The position numbers were made by a program, and so were the translations under genes. A stretch of DNA of 64,000 nucleotides from NCBI GenBank assembly GCA_944323925.1, contig CALUUI010000009.1:1-64000 (forward strand), in the 5' to 3' direction. The notes under the pieces were generated by a model. The model saw nothing but the letters and a program-made list of their open reading frames with translations, made no database searches and was not told where the DNA came from. Shown piece by piece: positions 38,295 through 47,039 of this stretch; the first letter of the stretch is position 1, and every line of letters starts with the position of its first letter. This DNA comes from Candidatus Gastranaerophilales bacterium. Lineage in GTDB: Bacteria; Cyanobacteriota; Vampirovibrionia; Gastranaerophilales; Gastranaerophilaceae.

Positions 38295-39147
38295 AATTAA
38301 TGTAGCATCACTGAGAGTACTTCAGATGCTCCAATTATTATTTGAAAAAAGTTATACAATGAACGAATTAACGCAAGCGTTAAGTAATGTATCAGGTGAA
38401 CGTTGTACAAATTTCCTTTTGAGTAAGTATATAAATACTTGCAGATATTGCGGAATGGATATTCGCAAAGTAGATGGAAAATATACATTGCTAAAATTAC
38501 CTTTTGGTATAGAATTTTCAGATAACGTATTAGAGTTATTTGAGAAGATAAATACGTATTCTTCACAAATGAGGCTTGGTAAGAATGTAAGAGCATATAA
38601 TTCATTAATAGCCAAGATTAATAGAAGATCCGGACGTTATTATTCAAAAGTAGAGGTACCGGATGAAGACAGGTATATAAAAGATTTTGAGTTCGCATTA
38701 GAAAACGGTTGGAAGGTAAATATAAAATATAAGAACAATGCAGAAATTGAGGATATTTTGTGCGAACCTTTGGAAATAGCCTGTGATGGTTATAAGCTAG
38801 CTGTTGTCGTTAGTTATCTGGGAGAAAAGAAGAAGATATTGTATTCTGATATTGAAGAAATTACGGTTTCTGATATTAAATCGTCAGGTAATATGCTTTC
38901 AACGTCAGTCATTTTTACGCTAAAGAATGCATTAGCAAAGCGTTATACATTAAGACCAGATGAGAAGGTTGTAGGAATTGCAGATGACGGTTCAATAACG
39001 ATTCTAAATAAAACAGAGGATAAGCAATCACTTTTGAACAGGTTATTGAAGTATGATAAGATGTGTGAAGTAATATCGCCAAGGATGTATCGTAAAGAGA
39101 TGAAAAATCTAATAAATAAAACCCTTTCAAATTATGATATTGTTTAA
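38287..39147 (+). CDS. WYL-domain regulator-like protein, second of a pair
   Basis: A 286-residue paralogue-like partner of the preceding protein. Its N-terminal region is helix-turn-helix-like (ASLRVLQMLQLLFEKSYTMN, residues about 7-26). A WYL-type domain is at about 140-205 (VNIKYKNNAEIEDILCEPLE, then YSDIEEITVS). It overlaps the first WYL gene by 8 bases, so translation is coupled and roughly equal amounts are expected. The next gene, korD, starts 44 bases after it with its own ribosome binding site. DNA binding is inferred from the fold only. Confidence 0.72.
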   Translation: MNKINVASLRVLQMLQLLFEKSYTMNELTQALSNVSGERCTNFLLSKYINTCRYCGMDIRKVDGKYTLLKLPFGIEFSDNVLELFEKINTYSSQMRLGKNVRAYNSLIAKINRRSGRYYSKVEVPDEDRYIKDFEFALENGWKVNIKYKNNAEIEDILCEPLEIACDGYKLAVVVSYLGEKKKILYSDIEEITVSDIKSSGNMLSTSVIFTLKNALAKRYTLRPDEKVVGIADDGSITILNKTEDKQSLLNRLLKYDKMCEVISPRMYRKEMKNLINKTLSNYDIV

Positions 39148-39190
39148 AAAACAGTATGCTTGTAGTAATATATTCCAAGGGAGTATGGAT

Positions 39191-39400
39191 ATGGCTCATA
39201 TAAAAATAGATGAAAACAGATGTAAAACTTGTTATCTTTGTATCGAAACTTGTCCCAAAGGCTTAATAAAAAAGAGCAACAGGGTGAATAAGCTAGGTGA
39301 ATATACAGTAGAATTTGTAGATGAAAAAAAAGAATGTATAGGTTGCGCAATGTGTGCAATGCGTTGTCCTGATGTAGCAATTGTAGAGGTTCATAAATAA
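39191..39400 (+). CDS. korD: 2-oxoacid:ferredoxin oxidoreductase, delta subunit (2[4Fe-4S] ferredoxin)
   Basis: A 69-residue ferredoxin with two [4Fe-4S] motifs, CKTCYLCIETCP and CIGCAMCAMRCP. The start ATG 39191 is chosen because GGGAG lies 7 bases upstream. The frame is open further upstream (to 39134), but that would add residues overlapping the WYL gene and lacking similarity to ferredoxins. It is the electron-carrying subunit of the four-subunit enzyme encoded by this gene and the three that follow. Order delta-alpha-beta-gamma is typical of 2-oxoglutarate:ferredoxin oxidoreductase operons. Confidence 0.93.
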   Translation: MAHIKIDENRCKTCYLCIETCPKGLIKKSNRVNKLGEYTVEFVDEKKECIGCAMCAMRCPDVAIVEVHK

Positions 39401-39402
39401 AA

Positions 39403-40473
39403 ATGGCAAAAGAATTAATAAAAGGTAATTTTGCGATAGCACAAGCTGCATTGAATGCAGGTTTACAGTGCTATTTTGGATATCCAATAACTCCGCAAAC
39501 TGAAATTGGCGAATTTTTAAGTTTAAAAATGCCTCAGATGGGATTAGGATATGTAAGTGCAGAAAGTGAAGTTGCTGCAATAAACATGGTTTTAGGTGCT
39601 TGTTCCACTGGAGCAAAGGCAATGACAACATCTTCATCTTGTGCTGTAGCTTTGATGCAAGAGGCCTTAGCGTATGCAGCGTCAGACGAGTTACCAATAG
39701 TACTGGTAAATGTTATGCGTGCCGGTCCGGGGTTGGGATCTATTTATCCGGCTCAGGGTGATTATTATCAAACGGTATATGGTGGTGGAAATGGTGATTA
39801 TAGAATGGTTGTTTATGCACCTTCTACTGTTCAAGAGTGTATTGAATTGACATATAAAACTTTCTATACTGCTCATAAGTACCGTACACCTGTTACTTTA
39901 CTTGCGGATGGACTTTTAGGACAGATGATGGAGCCTGCAGAGTTTACTCCTTATCCGTATCCTGAAGTTGATAGTTCAAGTTGGGCTTTGACAGGAGCAA
40001 AAGACAGAGGTGGAAGAACAATTTGTTCTTATGGTCCTGATGAGCAAAAACAGATTAAACATGTATTTAGCTTATTTGAAAAATACAAACTTATTTCAGA
40101 GAGAGAAGTTATGTATGAAGAATATATGACAAATGATGCTGACTTTTTAATGGTTGGTTTTGGTAGTTTAGCAAGAAATATAAAAGCAGCTGTTAGAAAG
40201 CTACGAGAGCAAGGTATCAAAGCAGGCATGTTACGTCCGATTACGTTGTTCCCATTCCCGGAAAAGAGAATATCAGAATTAGCAAGTCAATGCCGAGAGG
40301 TTATGACGGTTGAGATGAATATGGGGCAAATGTATACAGATGTTCGTCTTGCCGTTAATGGAAAGACAAAAACTTCTTTATTGAATATTCGTCCGGTTGG
40401 AGAGTGGATGAGTGTTGAAGAAATAGTTGATGCAGTTATTAATTCTACGGAGAAAGTATATGCTAGTATTTGA
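39403..40473 (+). CDS. korA: 2-oxoglutarate:ferredoxin oxidoreductase, alpha subunit
   Basis: With KorB this decarboxylates a 2-oxoacid (most likely 2-oxoglutarate) to the CoA thioester and reduces ferredoxin; the enzyme is oxygen-sensitive and typical of anaerobes. The 356 residues contain the pyrimidine-binding domain start GYPITPQTEIGEFL, the SAESEVAAINMVLGA block and the VNVMRAGPGLGS block of this family. It starts 2 bases after korD. The C-terminus overlaps korB by 14 bases. Substrate preference (2-oxoglutarate or another 2-oxoacid) is inferred from subunit layout. Confidence 0.93.
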   Translation: MAKELIKGNFAIAQAALNAGLQCYFGYPITPQTEIGEFLSLKMPQMGLGYVSAESEVAAINMVLGACSTGAKAMTTSSSCAVALMQEALAYAASDELPIVLVNVMRAGPGLGSIYPAQGDYYQTVYGGGNGDYRMVVYAPSTVQECIELTYKTFYTAHKYRTPVTLLADGLLGQMMEPAEFTPYPYPEVDSSSWALTGAKDRGGRTICSYGPDEQKQIKHVFSLFEKYKLISEREVMYEEYMTNDADFLMVGFGSLARNIKAAVRKLREQGIKAGMLRPITLFPFPEKRISELASQCREVMTVEMNMGQMYTDVRLAVNGKTKTSLLNIRPVGEWMSVEEIVDAVINSTEKVYASI

Positions 40474-41203
40474 AACTCCAAAATCGTTTAAAAAAGACTT
40501 TAGATATTCATTTTGTAAAGGTTGTGATCATGGTATAGCAATCAGGCTTGTTGCTGAACTAATAGATGAATTGGGTTTAAAAGAAAAAACAATTCTTACA
40601 ACTTCAATAGGTTGTTCTGTAACAATGTATGATTTTATGGATCTAGACTGTATAGAAGCGCCTCATGGTAGGGCATTGGCAGTAGCAACAGGTGTAAAAC
40701 GTGCATGTCCTGACAAGTTTGTATTTACATATCAAGGTGATGGTGATTTCGCTTCAATAGGATTGGCAGAATCAATGCATGCTGCACTTCGAGGTGAATC
40801 TTTAACTGCGATTTGTATAAATAATACAACCTATGGTATGACCGGTGGTCAATTAGGTCCTACAACGATGATGGGACAAATTACAACAACTTCTCCAATG
40901 GGTAGAAATCGTGAGTATTATGGATATCCGATTCATATAGCCGAACAAATAGCTATGTGCGATGGAACAGCCTATAGCGCAAGAGTTTCGCTTGATTCCG
41001 TTCCAAATATCAGGAAAGCAAAAGCTGCTATTAAAAAGGCTTTTGAGGCACAGTTAAAGGGATTGGGACTTGGTTTTGTAGAGATATTATCAACTTGTCC
41101 TACGAACTGGAATATGACTCCTAGTGAAGCTCACGAGCATGTTAAAAATAATATGACAAAAACTTTCCCGTTAGGGATATATAAAGATGTTACAGAGGAA
41201 TAA
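40460..41203 (+). CDS. korB: 2-oxoglutarate:ferredoxin oxidoreductase, beta subunit (TPP-binding)
   Basis: The thiamine-diphosphate-binding subunit. The N-terminal FCKGCDHGIAIRLV and the TPP and Mg motif region YQGDGDFASIGLAES followed by NNTTYGMTGGQ are clear. The start ATG 40460 is chosen because GGAG lies just upstream; a longer frame from 40427 would lie wholly inside korA. This gives 247 residues, normal for the family. It overlaps the end of korA and is followed by korC after 4 bases. Confidence 0.94.
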   Translation: MLVFETPKSFKKDFRYSFCKGCDHGIAIRLVAELIDELGLKEKTILTTSIGCSVTMYDFMDLDCIEAPHGRALAVATGVKRACPDKFVFTYQGDGDFASIGLAESMHAALRGESLTAICINNTTYGMTGGQLGPTTMMGQITTTSPMGRNREYYGYPIHIAEQIAMCDGTAYSARVSLDSVPNIRKAKAAIKKAFEAQLKGLGLGFVEILSTCPTNWNMTPSEAHEHVKNNMTKTFPLGIYKDVTEE

Positions 41204-41207
41204 ACAA

Positions 41208-41756
41208 ATGGAAGAAAATTTTATATTTGCAGGTTTTGGCGGACAAGGAATATTGTTAGCAGGTAAAATCCTTGCAAATGCTTTTATGCTTGAAGGTAAG
41301 AATGTTACTTGGTATCCTTGTTATGGTGCCGAAATGCGTGGTGGTACAGTTAATTGTGAAATAGTTGTTAGTAATGATGAAGTTAGTTCTGTTCATAAAA
41401 AAGACACAGATTTTGCTATTGTTCTTAATCAGCTTTCTTTTGACAAATTTGTATCAAGGGTTAAGGCAGGCGGGACAATAATAGCAAATTCATCTTTAGT
41501 AAAAACTTTAAAACCGCGTTCTGATATCAAGTATATTTTTGCACCAATAACTGAAATTGCACAAAAATTGGGGGAATTAAAAACGGCTAATATTATATCA
41601 TTAGGTGTTCTAGCTTCTGCTTGCCATCAGCTTACTACTGATAGTTTGTATAAGGCGATTGACTATGTTTTACCTGCTCATAGAAAGAATTTGCTCCAGC
41701 TAAATCTAGAGGCTTTAAACCTTGGCTTTGGGCTTGTTGCTCCACAAGCTGTTTAA
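41208..41756 (+). CDS. korC: 2-oxoglutarate:ferredoxin oxidoreductase, gamma subunit
   Basis: A 182-residue gamma subunit with the family N-terminus FIFAGFGGQGILLAGKILA and the conserved CYGAEMRGGTVNCEIVVS block. The start ATG 41208 is chosen because AGAGGA lies 8 bases upstream; a start at 41187 would fall inside korB. It completes the korDABC set and is followed by a strong terminator. Confidence 0.94.
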   Translation: MEENFIFAGFGGQGILLAGKILANAFMLEGKNVTWYPCYGAEMRGGTVNCEIVVSNDEVSSVHKKDTDFAIVLNQLSFDKFVSRVKAGGTIIANSSLVKTLKPRSDIKYIFAPITEIAQKLGELKTANIISLGVLASACHQLTTDSLYKAIDYVLPAHRKNLLQLNLEALNLGFGLVAPQAV

Positions 41757-41781
41757 TTATCAGTGATTGGAAATTTATAAA

Positions 41782-41807
41782 AAAAGCTCCTGTTTAAGGA
41801 GCTTTTT
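41782..41807. terminator. Bidirectional terminator between korC and the GH38 gene
   Basis: Perfect hairpin AAAAGCTCCT/AGGAGCTTTT (41782-41806) with A and T runs on both sides, between convergent operons. Confidence 0.93.
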
Positions 41808-43900
41808 TATGTGTAAATATAGTTGTAAATCTGATTAAGTGGTCTATTGCATTCTTTTTTATCGTCAAAAAATAACCAGATTTCTTGCTCAATAGTTTTT
41901 AAAAGTTGTAAATCAGGTGTTTCAATAGGTGGACCTGCAGGAGTGGTTCTAGATGAATTTTGGGGGTTAGATATAACACCTGTTGACCTTAAAAGACTTA
42001 GTCTAAGTTCATTTTTAAACACTTCGTATTGAGTTACACCTTTTAGTACTGCTCCTACGCCATTAGCAAAAACAAGCCTTTGGCAAGGCGCAGTATTTGT
42101 TTTTGCTTCTTTTCCCTTTTTATTTGGTAGATTTTTTCTTATATCATAATTCGGATTAAAGGTTCTTTTAATTATTCTATCCATATCTTCAGAAAAGGTT
42201 TCATTTATTTCCTTGTCTAATTCCAAGCACATTAAAAGATGGTGATTCTTCTTTTTGTTGTTTATTATGAACTTGAATTTTGGATATAAACTATTTGCAT
42301 CAAGAGATAGCTCCAGCTTTATATTATTTTCATATTTGACTTCAAGTGTACAGCGTAGAGGCGATACAAATTTTAGTTTTGAGGAGAGTATATTTATTAT
42401 TTCTCCTTTATCATTTTTAACAGGCCCTCGATTATAGCTGTCTCCGTTGTCTTTGTAATCTTTAAGTACAATTTGTACATTTTTATCATTTGATGAAAAA
42501 TGTATTGATTTCCCAACTTTTATTTCTACCAGTCCCTTTATTTGATTATTTGTGGCTTTTATCGGTGTATATTTAGATGGTGCCATTTTACATTCATTAG
42601 CAGGTGGAACGTCCTGTACATACTCAAGTACGGTATAGATATTTTGGTAATCTTCCGTAATTGGAATTTTGTTAGTGTCATTTAGCAGGTAGTCAGGAAA
42701 TCCTTTTCTTTTTTGGTAAATAACATCGCTTTTTTGTGGCTTGTATTTCTCAAGTTCAATTACACCGCTAAATTTTTCATTACTTAAGTTTATAATCTTA
42801 TCGGAAATATTTTTTCTAAATTTTATTTCAGAAATGATAGTATTAGCAATTTGAAGAATTTTCTTATAACGAATTAAGTTTTCTTGATGCGTTTCATCTG
42901 TTGAACATCCGCAAATACTGTCGTGAGCTTGATTTTGTAATAAAAGTTTATAGCTGTATTCAATTAGTCTACTGTATTCGGTATTAAAGTTGTAAAAATT
43001 GACGAGTTTATCAGCTCTTGTTAATTCATGTGTACATATAATATTTAGTCTTTTTAAATCAGCTCTTGATGAATAAGAGCCTTCTAATGTAAAGGTTAGG
43101 GAATTATCTCTTAATTCTCCTTGATATATAGTTTTGTGGTTATTTTTGACGGCATTAATATAGTCAAAGATTGAACCAAGCTCTATTTTGTACTCGTTAA
43201 GATATTCATTAACTGAATCAATTTGCTCTTGAATATTTGTTTGAATACCCAAATGATCAGCTCCAATTGGTAATAATATTATATTAGATGATTTTTGTGC
43301 TATTTTATCAAGGTTATTTTTTAAAAATTCAGCTTTTTTTTCAATACTTAAATCAGAAGAAAAAATATCCATAAAATATCCTCTGATAAGATTGATGGCA
43401 TTTATTTGGGTACCATTTTCATCCTGCCATATAAATTCAGCAGGCAAGTCTTTGCAGCCTCTCCAGACAAGACACTCATTAATATTAAAATCTTTTAAGA
43501 TTTTAATAACGCCTGCCGAATGTCCGAAAGTATCCGGTAAATAGCCTGTAAACTCTGTACAACCGAATTCTTTAGCTATATTTAAACCGTATTCCAGATT
43601 TTTGCGGAATAAAGTTTCACTTGTTAAAAACTCATCAATAAGACAATAAAAAGGTCCGATAAAGAGTTTTTTTTCTTTAATAAGTTGTCTGATATTTTCT
43701 TCTTTTTCAGGTCTTATCTTTAAGTAATCCAACAGCGCAACGACTTGACCGTCAAAATAAAATGAAGGAATTAAGTTATTGTTAAGAGCATCAAGAATTT
43801 CATCAAAAACTCTTAAAAGCCTCATTCTAAAGATTTCGAATTCCCGATACCATTCTCTATCCCAGTGAGAGTGGAGATATGCAATAACATTTTTTTTCAC
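41807..43900 (-). CDS. Glycoside hydrolase family 38 alpha-mannosidase-like protein
   Basis: A 697-residue protein. The N-terminal GH38 catalytic domain has the zinc-binding HSHWDREWYREFE (residues 10-22) and the nucleophile block GYLPDTFGHSAG (about 119-130), followed by a middle helical domain (about 270-360, with LLQNQAHDSICGCSTDE) and beta-rich C-terminal domains. No signal peptide, so it is probably cytosolic, like MngB, which cleaves imported mannosyl sugars. It is shorter than many GH38 enzymes (850-1,000 residues), mostly in the C-terminal part. It is the last gene of a minus-strand run behind purA, 14 bases away. No sugar transporter is adjacent, so the substrate is unknown. Confidence 0.88.
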   Translation of the reverse strand: MKKNVIAYLHSHWDREWYREFEIFRMRLLRVFDEILDALNNNLIPSFYFDGQVVALLDYLKIRPEKEENIRQLIKEKKLFIGPFYCLIDEFLTSETLFRKNLEYGLNIAKEFGCTEFTGYLPDTFGHSAGVIKILKDFNINECLVWRGCKDLPAEFIWQDENGTQINAINLIRGYFMDIFSSDLSIEKKAEFLKNNLDKIAQKSSNIILLPIGADHLGIQTNIQEQIDSVNEYLNEYKIELGSIFDYINAVKNNHKTIYQGELRDNSLTFTLEGSYSSRADLKRLNIICTHELTRADKLVNFYNFNTEYSRLIEYSYKLLLQNQAHDSICGCSTDETHQENLIRYKKILQIANTIISEIKFRKNISDKIINLSNEKFSGVIELEKYKPQKSDVIYQKRKGFPDYLLNDTNKIPITEDYQNIYTVLEYVQDVPPANECKMAPSKYTPIKATNNQIKGLVEIKVGKSIHFSSNDKNVQIVLKDYKDNGDSYNRGPVKNDKGEIINILSSKLKFVSPLRCTLEVKYENNIKLELSLDANSLYPKFKFIINNKKKNHHLLMCLELDKEINETFSEDMDRIIKRTFNPNYDIRKNLPNKKGKEAKTNTAPCQRLVFANGVGAVLKGVTQYEVFKNELRLSLLRSTGVISNPQNSSRTTPAGPPIETPDLQLLKTIEQEIWLFFDDKKECNRPLNQIYNYIYT

Positions 43901-43914
43901 TAAAACCTCATAAA

Positions 43915-45189
43915 TTATCTGAAAATTGTTTGAAGTCTGTCTGGTCCTACACTGACAATAGAAACAGGCGCACCAATAAGTTCTTCAAGTCGAGCTATAT
44001 ATTTTTTTGTATTCTCAGGTAAGTTGTTATAGTCTTTAATCCCTGTAATATCCTGTTTCCAGCCTTGCATTGTTTCATATACCGGTTCATAATCTTTATG
44101 CGTAAATACATCAGTAGGATAATATTCGGTTATTTCTCCGGTTTTAATGTTTTTGTAAGCTGTGCAAACTTTAATTTCATCAAAGCTGTCAAAAACATCC
44201 AGTTTAGTAAGTGCTACTTTTGTTACACCACCAACTTGAACAGCATATTTCATTGTAACGGCGTCAAACCAACCGCAGCGTCTGGCTCTACCTGTAGTTA
44301 CGCCAAATTCATGTCCTATTTGCTGAATTTTACTTCCAAGTTCGTCTTTTAATTCAGTAACAAAAGGACCTTCTCCAACCCTTGTAACATATGCTTTGGC
44401 AACACCAATTACTTCATCAATCATTTTAGGGCCAAAGCCACTACCAACAGCAGCTCCACCACCTATTGGGTTTGAACTTGTTACGAATGGATACGTACCC
44501 CAATCAATATCAAGCATAACACCTTGCGCACCTTCAAAAAGAATTTTGTTGTTTTTGTGTTCTTCTAACAATTTTTGCCAATCAAAACAAACGTAAGGTG
44601 CAAAAATTTCTGCATATTTTTTACATAGTTCGATTACACATTCTTTTGAATATTCTTCTAATCCATAAACTTTTGCTAACATTTTATTTTTTATAGGAAG
44701 AATAATATCTAACTTTTCGGAAAGCGTTTCGAGATTGTACAAATCTTGGATTTTTAATCCAATTCTGGCAGATTTATCCGTGTATGTCGGTCCAATCCCT
44801 TTTTTAGTAGTTCCAATTTTCCCTTTTTTTGCGGTATTTTCTTGGTATCCGTCTATTTCGATATGATAAGGCATAGTGATAGATGCAAGCGGATGAATTT
44901 TTAACCCGCTTAAATTGACTCCTTGAGATTTAAGTTCATCAATTTCAGCTTTAAATGCATCAGGATAAATAACAGTACCTGCACCAATCATACAAATTTT
45001 TTTATCATATAAAATACCTGAAGGAACAAGGTGAAATTTATAAGTAATATCATTAGCAACAACTGTATGGCCAGCGTTGCATCCGCCTTGATATCTAATA
45101 ATAAAATCAGAATCACCGGCAAGAATATCAGTAATCTTAGCTTTACCTTCATCTCCCCATTGGGAACCAATAACAACTGTATTAGTCAT
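43915..45189 (-). CDS. purA: Adenylosuccinate synthetase
   Basis: Joins IMP and aspartate with GTP in AMP synthesis. The 424 residues contain GSQWGDEGKAKITDIL (a GDEGKAK variant of the usual GDEGKGK loop), the catalytic aspartate and histidine (GHTVV near 40-44), GTTKKGIGPTYTDK, and the C-terminal nucleotide region near VSVGPDR. The length is normal. It follows a 65-residue Cys protein by 3 bases and precedes the GH38 gene, all on the minus strand. Confidence 0.97.
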   Translation of the reverse strand: MTNTVVIGSQWGDEGKAKITDILAGDSDFIIRYQGGCNAGHTVVANDITYKFHLVPSGILYDKKICMIGAGTVIYPDAFKAEIDELKSQGVNLSGLKIHPLASITMPYHIEIDGYQENTAKKGKIGTTKKGIGPTYTDKSARIGLKIQDLYNLETLSEKLDIILPIKNKMLAKVYGLEEYSKECVIELCKKYAEIFAPYVCFDWQKLLEEHKNNKILFEGAQGVMLDIDWGTYPFVTSSNPIGGGAAVGSGFGPKMIDEVIGVAKAYVTRVGEGPFVTELKDELGSKIQQIGHEFGVTTGRARRCGWFDAVTMKYAVQVGGVTKVALTKLDVFDSFDEIKVCTAYKNIKTGEITEYYPTDVFTHKDYEPVYETMQGWKQDITGIKDYNNLPENTKKYIARLEELIGAPVSIVSVGPDRLQTIFR

Positions 45190-45192
45190 AAA

Positions 45193-45390
45193 CTACCCTT
45201 TTTGCTGTTGAGCTTTTTTCGCGGCTTGTTTAGCTTGAACATCTAACATAGAATTGTAAGCTAACATATATACAGCACAAAGTTTATAATTCTTTAAATA
45301 CCAAGCACAGTTTTCTTGCATACATACTATTTCTACTTGTGAGCCAACACTCATTAACGGACATAAGCTAACTTGTCTTTCACCTGACAT
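45193..45390 (-). CDS. Small cysteine-containing protein, possible metal or Fe-S site
   Basis: A 65-residue protein with four cysteines spaced C10, C23, C28 and C38 (LCPLMS, VCMQENCAWY, LCAVYML) and an Ala/Lys/Gln-rich C-terminal helix. The pattern resembles short CPLMS...C....CAWW...C proteins seen in anaerobes, probably a structural metal or Fe-S site; this is recollection, not proof. GGAGAG precedes the ATG. It lies 4 bases after the NfnA-like gene and 3 before purA, so it is a true operon member. Confidence 0.7.
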   Translation of the reverse strand: MSGERQVSLCPLMSVGSQVEIVCMQENCAWYLKNYKLCAVYMLAYNSMLDVQAKQAAKKAQQQKG

Positions 45391-45394
45391 AATT

Positions 45395-46231
45395 TTATAC
45401 TCTCCTGTTTAGTAAATTACAATTTTCATCACGTTTTCTTTCACTATCTTTATAGATAGAAGATCTGTTAATAACTTCATCAAAATCAATTTGATGAGCA
45501 TCAAAATCCGGACCGTCAACACAAGCGAATTTTACTTTCCCGCCAACGGTTAATCTGCAAGCTCCGCACATTCCTGTTCCATCAACCATAATAGGGTTCA
45601 TACTTGCTTCGGTATAAATATTTTTATCTCTTGTTAAATCAGCAACAGCTTTCATCATCGGCATTGGACCAACAGCTATTACATAATCAATCTTTTCTTG
45701 TTTAATAAGTCTGTCCAAAACTCCTGTTACGAAGCCTTGTTCTCCTAAAGTCCCGTCGTTTGTTGTAATAAACAATTCAGAGCAGGCTGTTTTCATCTTA
45801 TCTTGCCAAAAAATCAAATCCTTAGTTCTTGCACCCATAATCATATAAACCTTATTACCTGCATCTTTAAAGGCTTTAGAAATAAGATAACAAGGTGCTG
45901 CTCCATATCCTCCGGCAACACAGACAACTGTTCCGTATTTTTTAATATGAGTAGGCGTTCCAAGCGGACCAACTAAATCAACTAACTCGTCACCAGGTTC
46001 AAAAAGTGCTAATTTCTTTGTTGAATAACCTACAGCCATAAAGACGATGGTTAATTCACCTTTTTCTTTGTTAACATCTGCGATTGTCAAAGGTATTCTT
46101 TCGCCGTTTTCTTCAACACGCAAAATGATAAACTGACCTGCTTTAGCATTCCTTACTACATAGGGCGCTTGTATTGTTAGTTCATATTGATTTTTGCACA
46201 ATTCTTTTTTTGATAGGATTTTATAGCTCAT
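45395..46231 (-). CDS. Ferredoxin--NAD(P)H reductase small subunit (NfnA/SudB/PyrK-like)
   Basis: A 278-residue flavoprotein with an FAD-binding beta-barrel (about 1-98, containing RIPLTIADV), an NAD-binding domain (about 100-220, VCVAGGYGAAPCYLISKA), and a C-terminal [2Fe-2S] site (DGTGMCGACRL...FACVDGPDFD). It fits sulfide dehydrogenase beta or the NfnA half of the electron-bifurcating NADH-dependent ferredoxin:NADP oxidoreductase. The glutamate-synthase-like partner (NfnB/SudA) normally follows it, but here the next genes are a small Cys protein and purA, so it is an orphan. It could move electrons from ferredoxin reduced by the Kor enzyme; that is inference. Confidence 0.87.
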   Translation of the reverse strand: MSYKILSKKELCKNQYELTIQAPYVVRNAKAGQFIILRVEENGERIPLTIADVNKEKGELTIVFMAVGYSTKKLALFEPGDELVDLVGPLGTPTHIKKYGTVVCVAGGYGAAPCYLISKAFKDAGNKVYMIMGARTKDLIFWQDKMKTACSELFITTNDGTLGEQGFVTGVLDRLIKQEKIDYVIAVGPMPMMKAVADLTRDKNIYTEASMNPIMVDGTGMCGACRLTVGGKVKFACVDGPDFDAHQIDFDEVINRSSIYKDSERKRDENCNLLNRRV

Positions 46232-46304
46232 TGATTTATCTTCCTAGGACTACTTTTTTATTCTACCATAAAAATTCAAATAAGTTAAATATTTTTAAGA
46301 TTCG

Positions 46305-46319
46305 TGATAAAATTTTTAT
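46305..46319 (+). promoter_or_regulatory. Extended -10 promoter next to the start codon of the bioD-like gene (leaderless candidate)
   Basis: TG-A-TAAAAT (46305-46313) ends six bases before ATG 46320. A start site seven bases past the -10 would fall on the A of the ATG. No Shine-Dalgarno sequence is present. Confidence 0.5.
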
Positions 46320-47039
46320 ATGTTAAGTTTGTATATTGCATCGACAGAATTAAAGGCAGGTAAAACATTTATAACGGCAGGTCTGGCTGCGACAATGCAG
46401 AGTCTGGATTATTCTACTTGTGTTTACAAACCAATACAGACTTCCGGTATTGAGATTAATGGTTTTATGCAATCGCCGGATTTAACTTATGTTAAAACGA
46501 TTGATCCTTATATTGAAACATATTTTACATATCTTTTTAAGTCTGATTGTGAACCTCTTATTGCTGCTGAAAAAGAGCATGAATTTATTGACTTAGATTT
46601 AATTCTACACGAGTATAAATCAATTATAGAAAAATACGATTGTTCAATATTAGATGGTTCAAACGGTATAATGAGTCCTTTAACGCCTGAATATACAACG
46701 ATGGATATGTTAAGAATCCTGAAGGTTCCAATGCTTCTGGTTATAACTCCATCTCAAGAAGCGGTTAATAATGCATTGTTGATATTAAATTTGGCAAAAG
46801 AAAAAGGCGTTAATGTTCGAGGTGCGGTTATTAATAATATTCCTGAATTCTCTGATTCTGCTAAAATTACTTCAATTCCAAGAATTATTGAGGAGTATTC
46901 TGACGCTAAGATATTAGGTTTAGTTAACAGAATGCAAGATAAATTCAATCCGAATGATTTAATAACATCTATTCTTAATGGTATTGATATTGAAAGCGTA
47001 TTTGATATAAAGATAGCAAAATTGGATTTGGGCTCATGA
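46320..47039 (+). CDS. bioD: Dethiobiotin synthetase-like ATPase
   Basis: A 239-residue P-loop protein of the BioD/AAA_26 fold. N-terminal ASTELKAGKTFITAGLAATM resembles the BioD loop TDTxVGKT but with an inserted residue. The substrate region has YKPIQTSG and LDGSNGIMSPL, followed by a C-terminal nucleotide-base region. BioD closes the ureido ring in biotin synthesis. No other bio gene is near, and the P-loop is atypical, so a related use (for example a CobB/CobQ-like N-terminal domain) is possible. The stop overlaps the next gene by 4 bases (ATGA). A probable leaderless promoter lies directly in front. Confidence 0.72.
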   Translation: MLSLYIASTELKAGKTFITAGLAATMQSLDYSTCVYKPIQTSGIEINGFMQSPDLTYVKTIDPYIETYFTYLFKSDCEPLIAAEKEHEFIDLDLILHEYKSIIEKYDCSILDGSNGIMSPLTPEYTTMDMLRILKVPMLLVITPSQEAVNNALLILNLAKEKGVNVRGAVINNIPEFSDSAKITSIPRIIEEYSDAKILGLVNRMQDKFNPNDLITSILNGIDIESVFDIKIAKLDLGS

